A model generated the notes under the pieces. It did no database searches. It worked only from the letters and a program-made list of their open reading frames with translations, and was not told the DNA's origin. Below, piece after piece: positions 28,248 to 35,936 of a stretch of DNA of 64,000 nucleotides (positions are counted from its first letter, which is position 1; each line of letters opens with the position of its first letter). Made by a program: the position numbers and the translations under genes. Source of the DNA: an uncultured Colwellia sp. (GTDB taxonomy: Bacteria > Pseudomonadota > Gammaproteobacteria > Enterobacterales > Alteromonadaceae); assembly GCA_913058395.1 (NCBI GenBank), contig CAJXQI010000003.1, positions 124,001 through 188,000 on the forward strand, written 5' to 3'.

Positions 28248-28583
28248 ATGAAAACACGTAATCTTGTTTTAACGATGATATTAACAGTAACGAGTATGCA
28301 GTCTTTCGCTAATAGTGGCGCGTCAGAAAACGGCAGTGCGGCAAGTAAACATTCGGCATTAGCAGCTTCACATGGTACCGCAGCAAGTGCGCAAGTTGGC
28401 AGTGCCGTGATAGCTATACCGTTAATGGCGGCTGGCGCTGTAGGTCAAGCTTCGGGGCAGTTAGGCACAAAGTTAATGGAAAGTGCGATTGCTGATGAAC
28501 CGTTAACTATAACCGAAAAAACCATCACGATAACGCCTTCACCTAAGCAAATGATGAAAATTTCTAGCACTGAGGAGTTATAA
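28248..28583 (+). CDS. small secreted Ser/Ala-rich protein paired with DUF2145
   Basis: A 111-residue protein with a signal peptide (about 1-21, ending SFA). A Ser/Ala/Gly-rich stretch follows with a repeated HSALAASHGTAASAQ pattern, then a hydrophobic Gly/Ala helix (SAVIAIPLMAAGAVGQASG) and a Thr-rich tail. It starts after AAGGAAG and ends one base before the DUF2145 gene, a strong sign of a functional pair. Function unknown; the Gly/Ala-rich helix could insert in a membrane. Confidence 0.7.
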   Translation: MKTRNLVLTMILTVTSMQSFANSGASENGSAASKHSALAASHGTAASAQVGSAVIAIPLMAAGAVGQASGQLGTKLMESAIADEPLTITEKTITITPSPKQMMKISSTEEL

Positions 28584-28584
28584 C

Positions 28585-29388
28585 ATGGCGAAGTTAACGG
28601 GGTTTATTACTGCTATTTGCTTGTTTTATTCACAATTAACTTACGCAGGTAGCGCACAAAAAACTGATATTCAATTACCCATCGAGCAGGTAGAAGTTTT
28701 TGCTAAAAATGTTGAACACTATGCCGCCAACGAAGGGGCTAGAGCATTTATTATTGGCCGCGTTGGCCGCGCAGAAGCAGAGTTGCCTAAAGGTATAAAG
28801 TTTACTCATACGGCGATAGCGGTTTACTCACAAATTAGTCTAGAATCGGGTGAAAAGGTTAACGGTTATGCCATTCATAACCTTTATCAAAAAGAAGGTG
28901 AACTTGATAAAAGTGAATTGGTGATTGATTATCCTATAGATTTTTTTTGGGGAGTAAACGCACTTAAAGCAGGGATTATTATTCCTACTGCTGATGTGCA
29001 ACAACGGATAATTGAGGTGATAGCAACGGGCAAAGATAAACAATTACATAATGAAAATTATTCAGTGATTGCTAATCCGTTTAATAATCGCTTTCAAAAC
29101 TGTACCGAGCACACGTTAAACATTATTAACGCTGGCGTTTATCAAACCACAGATATTGCCGCTTTAAAGATTAATGCTAAGCAGCACTTTACAGCGCAAC
29201 GGGTAAAAATAAACCCAATGAAGTTAATGTTAGGCAACTTGTTTGTCGATGATGTTTCAACAAAAGATCATAGTGGTAAAGTAAAAACTACAACGTTTAC
29301 GACCATTGGCAAGTATCTACAAGAAAATGATTTATTAGCCAAAGCCGTGGTGTTAGAAAATAATGGAAAAACGACTAAGTTGTTATAA
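28585..29388 (+). CDS. DUF2145-family exported protein (NlpC/P60-like fold suspected)
   Basis: A 267-residue protein with a signal peptide (about 1-21). Landmarks are the ARAFIIGRVGRAEAELPKGIKFTHTAIAVYS-type region (about 52-83), YAIHNLYQ and FQNCTEHTLNII (about 171-182). This matches DUF2145, in which a conserved His and an N-C pair suggest a cysteine-peptidase-like fold. No activity is established for the family as far as I know. Translationally linked to the preceding small protein and followed by a good terminator. Confidence 0.75.
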   Translation: MAKLTGFITAICLFYSQLTYAGSAQKTDIQLPIEQVEVFAKNVEHYAANEGARAFIIGRVGRAEAELPKGIKFTHTAIAVYSQISLESGEKVNGYAIHNLYQKEGELDKSELVIDYPIDFFWGVNALKAGIIIPTADVQQRIIEVIATGKDKQLHNENYSVIANPFNNRFQNCTEHTLNIINAGVYQTTDIAALKINAKQHFTAQRVKINPMKLMLGNLFVDDVSTKDHSGKVKTTTFTTIGKYLQENDLLAKAVVLENNGKTTKLL

Positions 29389-29395
29389 AAAACAG

Positions 29396-29428
29396 TAGCG
29401 ATAGGTTTTTGACCAATCGCTATTTTTT
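29396..29428 (+). terminator. rho-independent terminator after DUF2145 gene
   Basis: Stem TAGCGAT/ATCGCTA plus GGT/ACC with one A-A mismatch, loop TTTTG, followed by six T (29423-29428). It lies eight bases after the stop and between convergent genes. Confidence 0.82.
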
Positions 29429-29472
29429 GTTGTTTTTCGTCAGGCCTTACTTTTCAGGCATTAATTCAGGCA

Positions 29473-30438
29473 TTAATCTTTAAATCGCACTGTTGACTGC
29501 CGCGTTCTATCAACGTGCAATTGTGTAACGTCAGGGCGAGAGTAATGACCAACAGGATCAAAATTTTGCCGCTCTTCTCGTACCTTTTTGTGGTCAATAA
29601 TAGCGGTATATAAGCCTTCCTCAGCAATTTGTGGTTCTATCAACCATTCACCATCAGGGCCAGCTAAACAAGAAGCGCCATTAGCAAGGTGTGACTTATC
29701 AATGCTCGCTAAAATATCGTCAAGATAAGGGGTATCGGCGGGGAAGTCTTCTGGGCGCATTAAGCCACTGGCAGACATGACAAAACTACGACCTTCTTTG
29801 GCAATAAATCGGGTAATATCATGGGTGTTATGTTCACCACCAGGCCAAATGGCGACATGTAAGTCTTCTCCTTGGCCATATAATGCGGCGCGTGGTAGCG
29901 GCATCCAGTTTTCCCAGCAATTCAAACCACCAACAGTAAACTCACCTAACGAATGAACACGTAAACCATGGCCATCACCCGGTGACCAAGTTAATCGTTC
30001 TTCATAGGTTGGCATTAATTTTCTATGCACTGAGCCAATTTCACCGCGTTTATTGATATAAACCATTGAGCAGTAAAGGCTATGGCCGCCTCGGTCACCA
30101 GCGCGCTCAATAATCCCTAAATATAACGCAACATCGGCGGCTTTTGCTGCCGCGCAAATACTATCTAAATGTCCTGAAGTAATAGAAACCGCTTGCTGCA
30201 TATAGTGTGCATGTAATGCTTTTTGATCGGGAGCGTTAAAGCGAGCGCCGTGGGTAAGCTCAATCCAAAATGGATAACCGGGCAATAAGGCTTCACCAAA
30301 GGCAATTAAGTCACACTGTTCCTTACCAGCATTAACTATTTGCTGAATAATTTTTTTAGTGGTTGCAGCGCGGTTGAGCCATACTGGGGCAATTTGTGCT
30401 AAACCAACTTTTAACGAATCTGAGTTTGCTTTAGTCAT
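29473..30438 (-). CDS. nitrilase-type carbon-nitrogen hydrolase
   Basis: A 321-residue member of the nitrilase superfamily with its Glu-Lys-Cys triad: Glu49 (AFGEALLPGYPFW), Lys140 (HRKLMPTYEER) and Cys174 (GGLNCWENWMPLPR). The CWENxMPL block is the signature of true nitrilases, which convert nitriles to acids and ammonia, rather than amidases. The natural substrate is not known. It is a single gene ending convergent with DUF2145. Confidence 0.88.
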   Translation of the reverse strand: MTKANSDSLKVGLAQIAPVWLNRAATTKKIIQQIVNAGKEQCDLIAFGEALLPGYPFWIELTHGARFNAPDQKALHAHYMQQAVSITSGHLDSICAAAKAADVALYLGIIERAGDRGGHSLYCSMVYINKRGEIGSVHRKLMPTYEERLTWSPGDGHGLRVHSLGEFTVGGLNCWENWMPLPRAALYGQGEDLHVAIWPGGEHNTHDITRFIAKEGRSFVMSASGLMRPEDFPADTPYLDDILASIDKSHLANGASCLAGPDGEWLIEPQIAEEGLYTAIIDHKKVREERQNFDPVGHYSRPDVTQLHVDRTRQSTVRFKD

Positions 30439-30526
30439 GTAAAAAAATTTCCTTGATGATTTATCCTTGATTAAAAAATCTACTATAAATCATCAGCTAA
30501 AGAAACTACTGCTTGAATAAACACCA

Positions 30527-31483
30527 TTATTGCTCGGCTAAACGTCTACCAAATGAAACCGCGTAAGCATTACGTCGAGCTTGTAAAAGTGGGTCGGCAG
30601 ATGGTGCAAAGCCAGTTGATAAAACTAACGGGTCAAAATTAATTAGATCACATTTTCCAGCTTGTTCTGATTGTATTGCGTCAATTGTTAGCTCGGCAGC
30701 GACAATTTGTTGATGCTGACCTTGCCAAGCGATAGCGGCATTATCGACGTCATCTTCTGGGTTAGCGAAGGTGATAACCATATCCCATGTAACAGAGTGA
30801 CTTGTTAGGTTTTTCTGTAAGTTGTCGAATAAAAAATCTTGCGCTGGTTTGACGACTAACTCTTGCTGACGTTGTGGTACAAAAGACCAACGGACGGCAG
30901 TTTTCACACCTTTATCATTAACTAAATAAAAGCTGTTAACACTGTTGAAAGTGTTTGCTTCATAAGGTTTAAGTGCTTTGGTTTTTGTTGCTTGATGCGC
31001 TTTAAAGCGCTGAAGATCTTTATTACCTTGCTTAAATGCTTTTACCGCAGCAGAGCCTGCAACTTTTGCGCGCATCAATTCAGCGAATGCTTCAGGGGTC
31101 GCAACAGGGAAAAAGTCTAAAGTGTTCATCGACATCAGGTGGTTTTCATTACTGGCGGTGGTGATAGATAAGCCCATGCCATATTCCCCAGGCTTATTGT
31201 CTGCCGCTAAATACTTACCGCCTTTATGAGACAACCTGCCAATGACCTGAGCGTTTTCTGTAAATAAATTACTGTTGCTATATTGCTGAATGTTTTGGTT
31301 TTTTGGACTTAATGTTGCAGAAAAACAAAAACCTTTCGTGTGATTTCGACGCTTACCTTCTGTGACGCCAAAAAGCTTTTCAAAGGTGTCAATACCATCA
31401 GTTGCGGTTCCAGTGTTATTGGCAAATGCTGAAGGTGCTGCTGCCAATAACAAAGCTAAGGTGATCATTTTTGAATTTATCAT
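30527..31483 (-). CDS. periplasmic catalase-related peroxidase
   Basis: A 318-residue protein, much shorter than full catalases (about 480 or more), with a signal peptide (1-21). The haem-catalase landmarks are an RRNHTKGFCF block carrying the distal His and the C-terminal FDPLVLSTGFAPSADPLL segment followed by ARRNAYAVSFGRR, where the Tyr would be the proximal haem ligand. This fits the catalase-related peroxidases, which remove peroxides outside the cytoplasm. The gene is divergent from a MarR/OhrR-like regulator, and a long palindrome lies just upstream, so peroxide-responsive control is likely (inference). Confidence 0.82.
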   Translation of the reverse strand: MINSKMITLALLLAAAPSAFANNTGTATDGIDTFEKLFGVTEGKRRNHTKGFCFSATLSPKNQNIQQYSNSNLFTENAQVIGRLSHKGGKYLAADNKPGEYGMGLSITTASNENHLMSMNTLDFFPVATPEAFAELMRAKVAGSAAVKAFKQGNKDLQRFKAHQATKTKALKPYEANTFNSVNSFYLVNDKGVKTAVRWSFVPQRQQELVVKPAQDFLFDNLQKNLTSHSVTWDMVITFANPEDDVDNAAIAWQGQHQQIVAAELTIDAIQSEQAGKCDLINFDPLVLSTGFAPSADPLLQARRNAYAVSFGRRLAEQ

Positions 31484-31518
31484 TTTTGTTACTCTTGAGT
31501 TGTTGTAGGTTTTATATT

Positions 31519-31568
31519 ATTGTATGTACACGAACTATTAGTCAACGAATAGTTCGTGCACGTACAAT
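31519..31568. promoter_or_regulatory. long inverted repeat, candidate MarR-family operator
   Basis: Two 21-base arms (31519-31539 and 31548-31568) around an 8-base spacer, complementary at 19 of 21 positions. The inner core is CGAACTATT ... AATAGTTCG and the outer ends read ATTGTA/TACAAT, similar to OhrR-type boxes. It lies 35 bases upstream of the peroxidase start codon on the divergent side. Confidence 0.65.
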
Positions 31569-31600
31569 AATGTGCAGGCAAAATTGACAGTGTTTTTATC

Positions 31601-31866
31601 TATACCCAAGCCACTTGAAAATGCAGTTTCAGAGTTAAGCTAGGAAATCAGAGCAAGGCACAGCACGCAGGTAATGGTTATTCCCTTATCAAGTGCTGCA
31701 ACGCTGCACTGGTTTTCTAGCTTAACTCCCGCAGGGCAAGGCGATAAAGGGTCATCTCCGGCGTTATTGGTTTCGACAATGGAACAACCATTCCTTTCAA
31801 TCAATGCCTTGGTGCTAACCCTTTTTCGGCTTGCTGAATCCTGTATTTTCAAGCGGTTTGGGTATA
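31601..31866. repeat. MITE-like dispersed repeat, copy 2
   Basis: A 266-bp copy of the element at 7712-7979, in the same orientation, with TATACCC ... GGGTATA ends and imperfect terminal inverted repeats. The bases TATC flank it on both sides, which may be a 4-bp target duplication. It ends 26 bases before the marR start codon, just upstream of that gene's ribosome site, and separates marR from the palindrome at 31519. Confidence 0.85.
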
Positions 31867-31892
31867 TATCTATTTTGAAGTAGGAGAGTTTC

Positions 31893-32318
31893 TTGTCTGT
31901 TGCCAAATTAAATGAACAACTATGCTTTGCGTTGTATTCAGCGTCGAATCACCTAACCAGTATTTATCGACCATTATTAGAGCCACTAGGCTTAACGTAT
32001 ACGCAGTTCATCGTACTGATGGCGTTGTGGGAAAAAGATAATATTTCGATAAGTGAATTGGCAAAAAGTGCCAAGCTCAGTAAAGCGACTATGACCCCGC
32101 TCTTAAAGCGTTTAGAACAAAAAGAGTTAATTGAACGCCAAATGTTAGCGGGCAATGAACGACAAAAAAATATCGCACTAACTGATGCCGGTAAATTGTT
32201 ATCGCAGAAGAGTTCAAAGATTACTGAACAAGCATTTTGCATGAGTAAGTTGTCAAAAGAACAAGCGGAAACGGTTATTGAAATTTGTCATCAGCTTGTT
32301 AACCCTAGCAGTGAATAA
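31893..32318 (+). CDS. MarR-family regulator, OhrR-like
   Basis: A 141-residue MarR protein. The winged helix is at about residues 45-105 (ISISELAKSAKLSKATMTPLLKRLEQKELIER, NERQKNIALTDAG). The N-terminal EQLCFALYSASN has Cys11 where OhrR regulators carry their peroxide-sensing Cys. The start is TTG at 31893, six bases after AGGAG. It is divergent from the catalase-like peroxidase. It is probably a peroxide-sensing repressor of that gene (inference). Confidence 0.87.
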   Translation: MSVAKLNEQLCFALYSASNHLTSIYRPLLEPLGLTYTQFIVLMALWEKDNISISELAKSAKLSKATMTPLLKRLEQKELIERQMLAGNERQKNIALTDAGKLLSQKSSKITEQAFCMSKLSKEQAETVIEICHQLVNPSSE

Positions 32319-32417
32319 TTAGCACTCATTCTTTTCAATTTATATTAAATGAAAGTGCGCTAAGTGTCTGCTTTACGGGTTTTTAGGCTGTAATTTAATA
32401 AAAATGAGGAATGAATT

Positions 32418-32546
32418 ATGTCAGAGCAATGGTTAACAAGTTTAATAACAAAAACACCACAAGAAGGTTATGAACTAGCTATTAAACTATCGAGAATGGG
32501 GCATATACCAAATTGTTCAATTAATTACTCACTTAACGAGAATTAA
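32418..32546 (+). CDS. possible 42-residue protein
   Basis: A short open frame starting MSEQWLTSLITKT, with a good ribosome site (TGAGGAATGAATT before the ATG). It has a mostly helical amphipathic composition and one Cys. No family recognised. Its end runs into the decayed repeat at 32541, so it could be the remaining N-terminus of a longer gene. Confidence 0.35.
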   Translation: MSEQWLTSLITKTPQEGYELAIKLSRMGHIPNCSINYSLNEN

Positions 32547-32660
32547 AAGGCTTAGAGGCAAGGCACTGATTGCAAAGAATGGTTATTCCATTGTTAAAAT
32601 TAGTAACGCAGCGTATAAAGCTTTTAAACTCGCACTTTGTGAGCTCATTAGCAATCTGAT
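32541..32660. repeat. degenerate relative of the MITE-like repeat
   Basis: The segment with CAAGGCACTGATTG, AATGGTTATTCCATTGTTA and TAGTAACGC aligns to the complement of the middle of the copies at 7712 and 31601 over about 50 bases with roughly ten differences, and then diverges. The terminal repeats are missing. It appears to be an old partial copy in inverted orientation. Confidence 0.5.
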
Positions 32661-32703
32661 AACGGCTCAAAATAATTAAAATATAGAAAAACTATAATTT
32701 GAC

Positions 32704-32913
32704 TTATTTTGTTTGTTCTAAGCTCGCTAATGTAGCTTTAAGTTGATTAATTAATTGGTCAACTTGGTATTCATATACCCAGCCGTCAGATGCGGTAAGA
32801 AGCAAACTTAGGCCAGATTATAGCGAAAACTCAGAAAACCTAATTGCCTCTTCACAAGTTATCGCGACTAATTTTCAAACTGTGTCTGCCGCTAATAATT
32901 ATTGGCGAGACTA
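32704..32913. pseudogene. possible C-terminal remnants of two lost genes
   Basis: On the minus strand an open tail without a start ends TLASLEQTK and stop at 32704-32706. On the plus strand an open tail ends TVSAANNYWRD and stop at 32911-32913. Both look like normal protein C-termini but lack start codons and known domains. They overlap, so at most one may be real. Low confidence. Confidence 0.25.
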
Positions 32914-32941
32914 GTTTAAAATTTACTGTTTTTAAAAAACA

Positions 32942-32974
32942 AAAGCCCATTATTAGTGTTTAATAATGGGCTTT
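32942..32974 (-). terminator. strong bidirectional terminator after the secreted nuclease/phosphatase gene
   Basis: A perfect 14-bp stem (AAAGCCCATTATTA / TAATAATGGGCTTT) with a 5-base loop. On the minus strand TTTTGTTTTTT follows, and on the plus strand TTTATTTATTT follows. It lies 26 bases beyond the stop at 33000. Confidence 0.9.
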
Positions 32975-32999
32975 ATTTATTTAAATTATGACGTTAAAA

Positions 33000-33899
33000 C
33001 TACAGCGCTAATTCTACCGAAATAGGGCAGTGGTCGCTAAGCGTTTGGCTTATTTCTCGGCTATATTTTTGCTCGAATACTAATTGCTCAAACGAGTTTT
33101 CCACATAACGAGCTTTTGCTTTCGGGTCTAAAATAATATGGTCGATATAGTCTTTGTAATAGCCGCCCCAACATCCTGACTCAGCTTTAATGGTTGGTGT
33201 CCAAAGTGCTTCTGCACCTTCATCATCAATTGCCTGCCATAAACCCTGAATTTCAGTGTGGTTTAAAGCAATATCACGAACAAAGCGACGGTTAAAGTCA
33301 CCAAGTAACATAAATGGAACGCCTTCTTTAGCACGGGCATCAATCCAAGCTTCTAATGGAACTGCTTGCTTTGCTAGCTCAGCACAGGCCGTTTTAGCAT
33401 ACTCTTCTTTTTTATTGCTGCTTGGCATTTTAGCAATGCTGGCTTGGTCTAAGGCTTTATCAAAACAACCTGATTTCATATGCACAGCTAATAAGCGTAC
33501 GCTTTTACCGTTTTTAGTTAAGGTAACGTCCATGCCACGACGAGCCAAACCTTGGTCAAGTTCAACGTATTCAATACCTTTAGCTTTATAACCGCTGCTT
33601 TTTCTTACCGCAACGCCAACGCGTTGCACCCAGTCTTTAGTGGTGAAAAAGAATTCATAATCATCACCTAAAATTTTTCTAGCCCACTCGGCGCTTTCAA
33701 CTTCTTGCATGGCAATAACATCAGCATCTAACTGTGTAGCGTAGCGAGCAAGCTCTTTATAATCAGCATCGCTGCGTTTGTTGTATTCGTGCGAGCCTAA
33801 CCAAGCGATATTCCAAGAAGCAACTTTTAAGGTTTCAGCAAAAGTTGTTGCGCTTAAAAAAGCTAGTGCGACTGTACAAAGGGTAATTAATTTTTTCAT
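33000..33899 (-). CDS. secreted endonuclease/exonuclease/phosphatase-family protein
   Basis: A 299-residue protein with a signal peptide (1-21, ending TFA). The EEP catalytic blocks are in order: ASWNIAW (Asn), MQEVE (Glu), AVHMKSGC (His), LGDFNRR (Asp, Asn), YIDHIIL and TLSDHCPI (Asp-His). This is the DNase I-like fold, and the secreted form suggests a nuclease or phosphodiesterase acting in the periplasm or outside, perhaps for phosphate or DNA scavenging (inference). Monocistronic with its own terminator. Confidence 0.88.
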   Translation of the reverse strand: MKKLITLCTVALAFLSATTFAETLKVASWNIAWLGSHEYNKRSDADYKELARYATQLDADVIAMQEVESAEWARKILGDDYEFFFTTKDWVQRVGVAVRKSSGYKAKGIEYVELDQGLARRGMDVTLTKNGKSVRLLAVHMKSGCFDKALDQASIAKMPSSNKKEEYAKTACAELAKQAVPLEAWIDARAKEGVPFMLLGDFNRRFVRDIALNHTEIQGLWQAIDDEGAEALWTPTIKAESGCWGGYYKDYIDHIILDPKAKARYVENSFEQLVFEQKYSREISQTLSDHCPISVELAL

Positions 33900-34064
33900 T
33901 ACATCATTCTAGATAATAAATCGGGCAACTAGTGTAACCACTGTTAACTCAAATTCAAGTAATGTATGCAAAGAACGATTGTTAGATGACAGGCATTGGC
34001 TCAATACTTCAGTAATCGTTATGCTTGCCGATAAAAAATTATCATCATAGTTAAAGGATTACAT

Positions 34065-34517
34065 ATGAAAATTTTATCATCAGGTGAAATTAATATTTCT
34101 GCGCCAACACCGCCTATGAGCAGTGTTGTAAATAGCACTGAAAAAAAGATCGAAGAAGCTCAGCCAGGTGTGCATGTTTCTATTTCCCAAGCAGCAAAAG
34201 ATAAAAATGCCGCAGAGTCTAAGCAAGTGGAAAGTGAGTCGGCAGATAAGAAAAACGCTGATGAACCACTCAGGTTTGATGGCACAAAACTTAATTCATC
34301 AAAAACAGAAAAAGAGCCATTGTCAGCTGAAGAAAAGCTAGAGCTTCGTATTGAAGAAGTGAAAGAAAAAATAAAAGAACTTCAAAAAGAAATTCAAGCA
34401 TTAAGGGCTGGCGACAGTGCAAAAGCGCAAGAAAAAGCTGAAATTCTTACTCAGCAGCTTCAGGCATTATTGCTTGAGTTAACGAGCTTAATGGAGCAGA
34501 AACTTGAGTCTAAATAG
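34065..34517 (+). CDS. coiled-coil protein of unknown function
   Basis: A 150-residue hydrophilic protein with no signal peptide or membrane segment. Residues about 1-85 are Ser/Lys/Glu-rich and probably disordered, with a VHVSISQAAKD block. Residues 88-145 form a clear heptad coiled coil rich in Glu, Lys, Leu and Gln. AAAGGA precedes the ATG. No family was recognised. It is followed by the TonB gene 170 bases later, apparently under a separate promoter. Confidence 0.7.
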   Translation: MKILSSGEINISAPTPPMSSVVNSTEKKIEEAQPGVHVSISQAAKDKNAAESKQVESESADKKNADEPLRFDGTKLNSSKTEKEPLSAEEKLELRIEEVKEKIKELQKEIQALRAGDSAKAQEKAEILTQQLQALLLELTSLMEQKLESK

Positions 34518-34639
34518 AAGTTGTAGACCGTTCATCATAGATATTAAAATATCTTAAAAATTTAAATTAAATTAATTTAACCCCTTTTATAGTTCCCCAT
34601 CGTTTTAATAGTAAGACAGGAATTGGCCACTGACTTAAC

Positions 34640-34651
34640 GTGTGATCACAC
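34640..34651. promoter_or_regulatory. perfect 12-bp palindrome upstream of tonB
   Basis: GTGTGATCACAC, 39 bases before the TonB start codon. It shares the TGTGA/TCACA half-sites of CRP but with no 6-bp spacer, so it is not a standard CRP site. The responsible factor is unknown. Confidence 0.4.
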
Positions 34652-34690
34652 CTCTTTTAATCGAATACTATTGAACATTGAGGAACGACT

Positions 34691-35305
34691 ATGAAAAGAA
34701 TATTAACGATAACATCTATTGCGGGTGCAACTACATTTGGCTTATTTGCTTTTATGGCATTTTTGGTTAACAACGACCAAGTCGTACCGCAGGAATCATT
34801 ACCTGATGTAATTGTGGAATTTGCTCAGATTCCTGACGAGCGCCCAGCAGAGGTAAGAAAACCTTTTCAAAACAATCCGCCACCAGCGCCTAAGCCTATG
34901 CCTAGAACCTTTGAAGCGCCAACAGAAACCAGTGTTGATGGTGAGTTTGATTACGGTAACCCAGTAGTTCAAATTGCTAGTGCTGGGCCTAGTTTAACGA
35001 TGGGTGGAGGCAGTCGTGATAGTGATGCTCGCCCCGTTGTGCGTATTAACCCTAAGTACCCAACTGGTGCAGCTCGTGATGGAGTTGAAGGTTGGGTGAA
35101 GTTACGCTTTGATATCAACGAGATTGGCGGTGTAACTAACATAGAAGTGATTGACGCAGAGCCAAAGCGTGTATTTAATAAAGCCGCTAGGCAAGCGTTA
35201 AGAAAATGGAAGTATCGTGCAAAATCAGAAGATGGTAAAACTATGGTGCAAAAGGGTTTAACCGTACAACTTGATTTCAACATGAACCAACAAAGCTCAA
35301 CTTAG
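34691..35305 (+). CDS. TonB-type energy transducer
   Basis: A 204-residue protein with an N-terminal membrane anchor (about 4-27), a proline-rich periplasmic linker (NPPPAPKPMPR) and a C-terminal TonB domain (about 112-200: PVVRINPKYPTGAARDGVEG, then ARQALRKWKY). It would couple inner-membrane proton force to TonB-dependent receptors. No exbB or exbD is adjacent. It begins a cluster with an ECF sigma gene and a second TonB-domain protein, possibly one transcript. Confidence 0.85.
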   Translation: MKRILTITSIAGATTFGLFAFMAFLVNNDQVVPQESLPDVIVEFAQIPDERPAEVRKPFQNNPPPAPKPMPRTFEAPTETSVDGEFDYGNPVVQIASAGPSLTMGGGSRDSDARPVVRINPKYPTGAARDGVEGWVKLRFDINEIGGVTNIEVIDAEPKRVFNKAARQALRKWKYRAKSEDGKTMVQKGLTVQLDFNMNQQSST

Positions 35306-35369
35306 TTAAACTACGCTCAACGTGCTTCAGTTTAACTCAGCATACTATCAGTACAATTAGGATGAAAAT

Positions 35370-35936
35370 TTGCAGTTACCGTCAATGATCAAAGGCTGGT
35401 ATAACCCCACCACTAGCCCAGAAAAGTTGCTGGCAAACTATATCTCAACTGGCAAAAACAAGTACTTGTCTTTGCTAGTTGAGCAATTTAATTTGTCGAT
35501 TTATCACTATTTATTGAGCCAATCGAATAAAGAGTTAGCTGAAGACGTGGTACAAACAACTTGGTTAAAAGTTATGAAAAGCCATAGTGCTAGCCAACAA
35601 CAAAGTAATGTGAAAAGCTGGTTATTCACCATTGCCCGTAATACTTTAATTGACGAATTTCGCCGTCAACAAAAATGGCAAAGTCAGTTACTAGATGAAA
35701 ATAAAATGCTGACAGTTAATTTGGAAAAGTCACTGCAAGAAGCTGATAGGTTAACGCAGTTCAATGCCGCACTTGGACAATTACCCTTTTTACAACGAGA
35801 AGCGTTTATTTTTCAGCAAGAAGGTTTTTCGTTGAATGAAATTGCCGAATTAACTAACGACAGTTTTGAAACGGTGAAAAGCCGTTTACGTTACGCCCGA
35901 AATAATTTAAGTCATTTGTTAGGAACATCATCATGA
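35370..35936 (+). CDS. ECF-family sigma factor linked to TonB proteins
   Basis: A 188-residue sigma factor. Region 2 contains ELAEDVVQTTWLKVMKS and VKSWLFTIARNTLIDEFRRQ (about 50-100). Region 4 contains LPFLQREAFIFQQEGFSLNEIAELTNDSFETVKSRLRYAR (about 135-180). The start is TTG at 35370 with AGGA seven bases upstream; an ATG at 35385 has no site at proper distance. Its stop overlaps the next start (ATGA), so it is coupled to the TonB-domain protein at 35933. Confidence 0.9.
   Translation: MQLPSMIKGWYNPTTSPEKLLANYISTGKNKYLSLLVEQFNLSIYHYLLSQSNKELAEDVVQTTWLKVMKSHSASQQQSNVKSWLFTIARNTLIDEFRRQQKWQSQLLDENKMLTVNLEKSLQEADRLTQFNAALGQLPFLQREAFIFQQEGFSLNEIAELTNDSFETVKSRLRYARNNLSHLLGTSS

Noticed and set aside
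31640-31906. Open frame of 88 codons on the minus strand over the second MITE-like repeat
   Set aside because: Same repeat-derived frame as at 7752. It also overlaps the start of the marR gene on the opposite strand.
34640-34651. CRP binding site
   Set aside because: The TGTGA and TCACA half-sites overlap with no 6-bp spacer, so the site does not fit the CRP geometry. Kept only as an unassigned palindrome.
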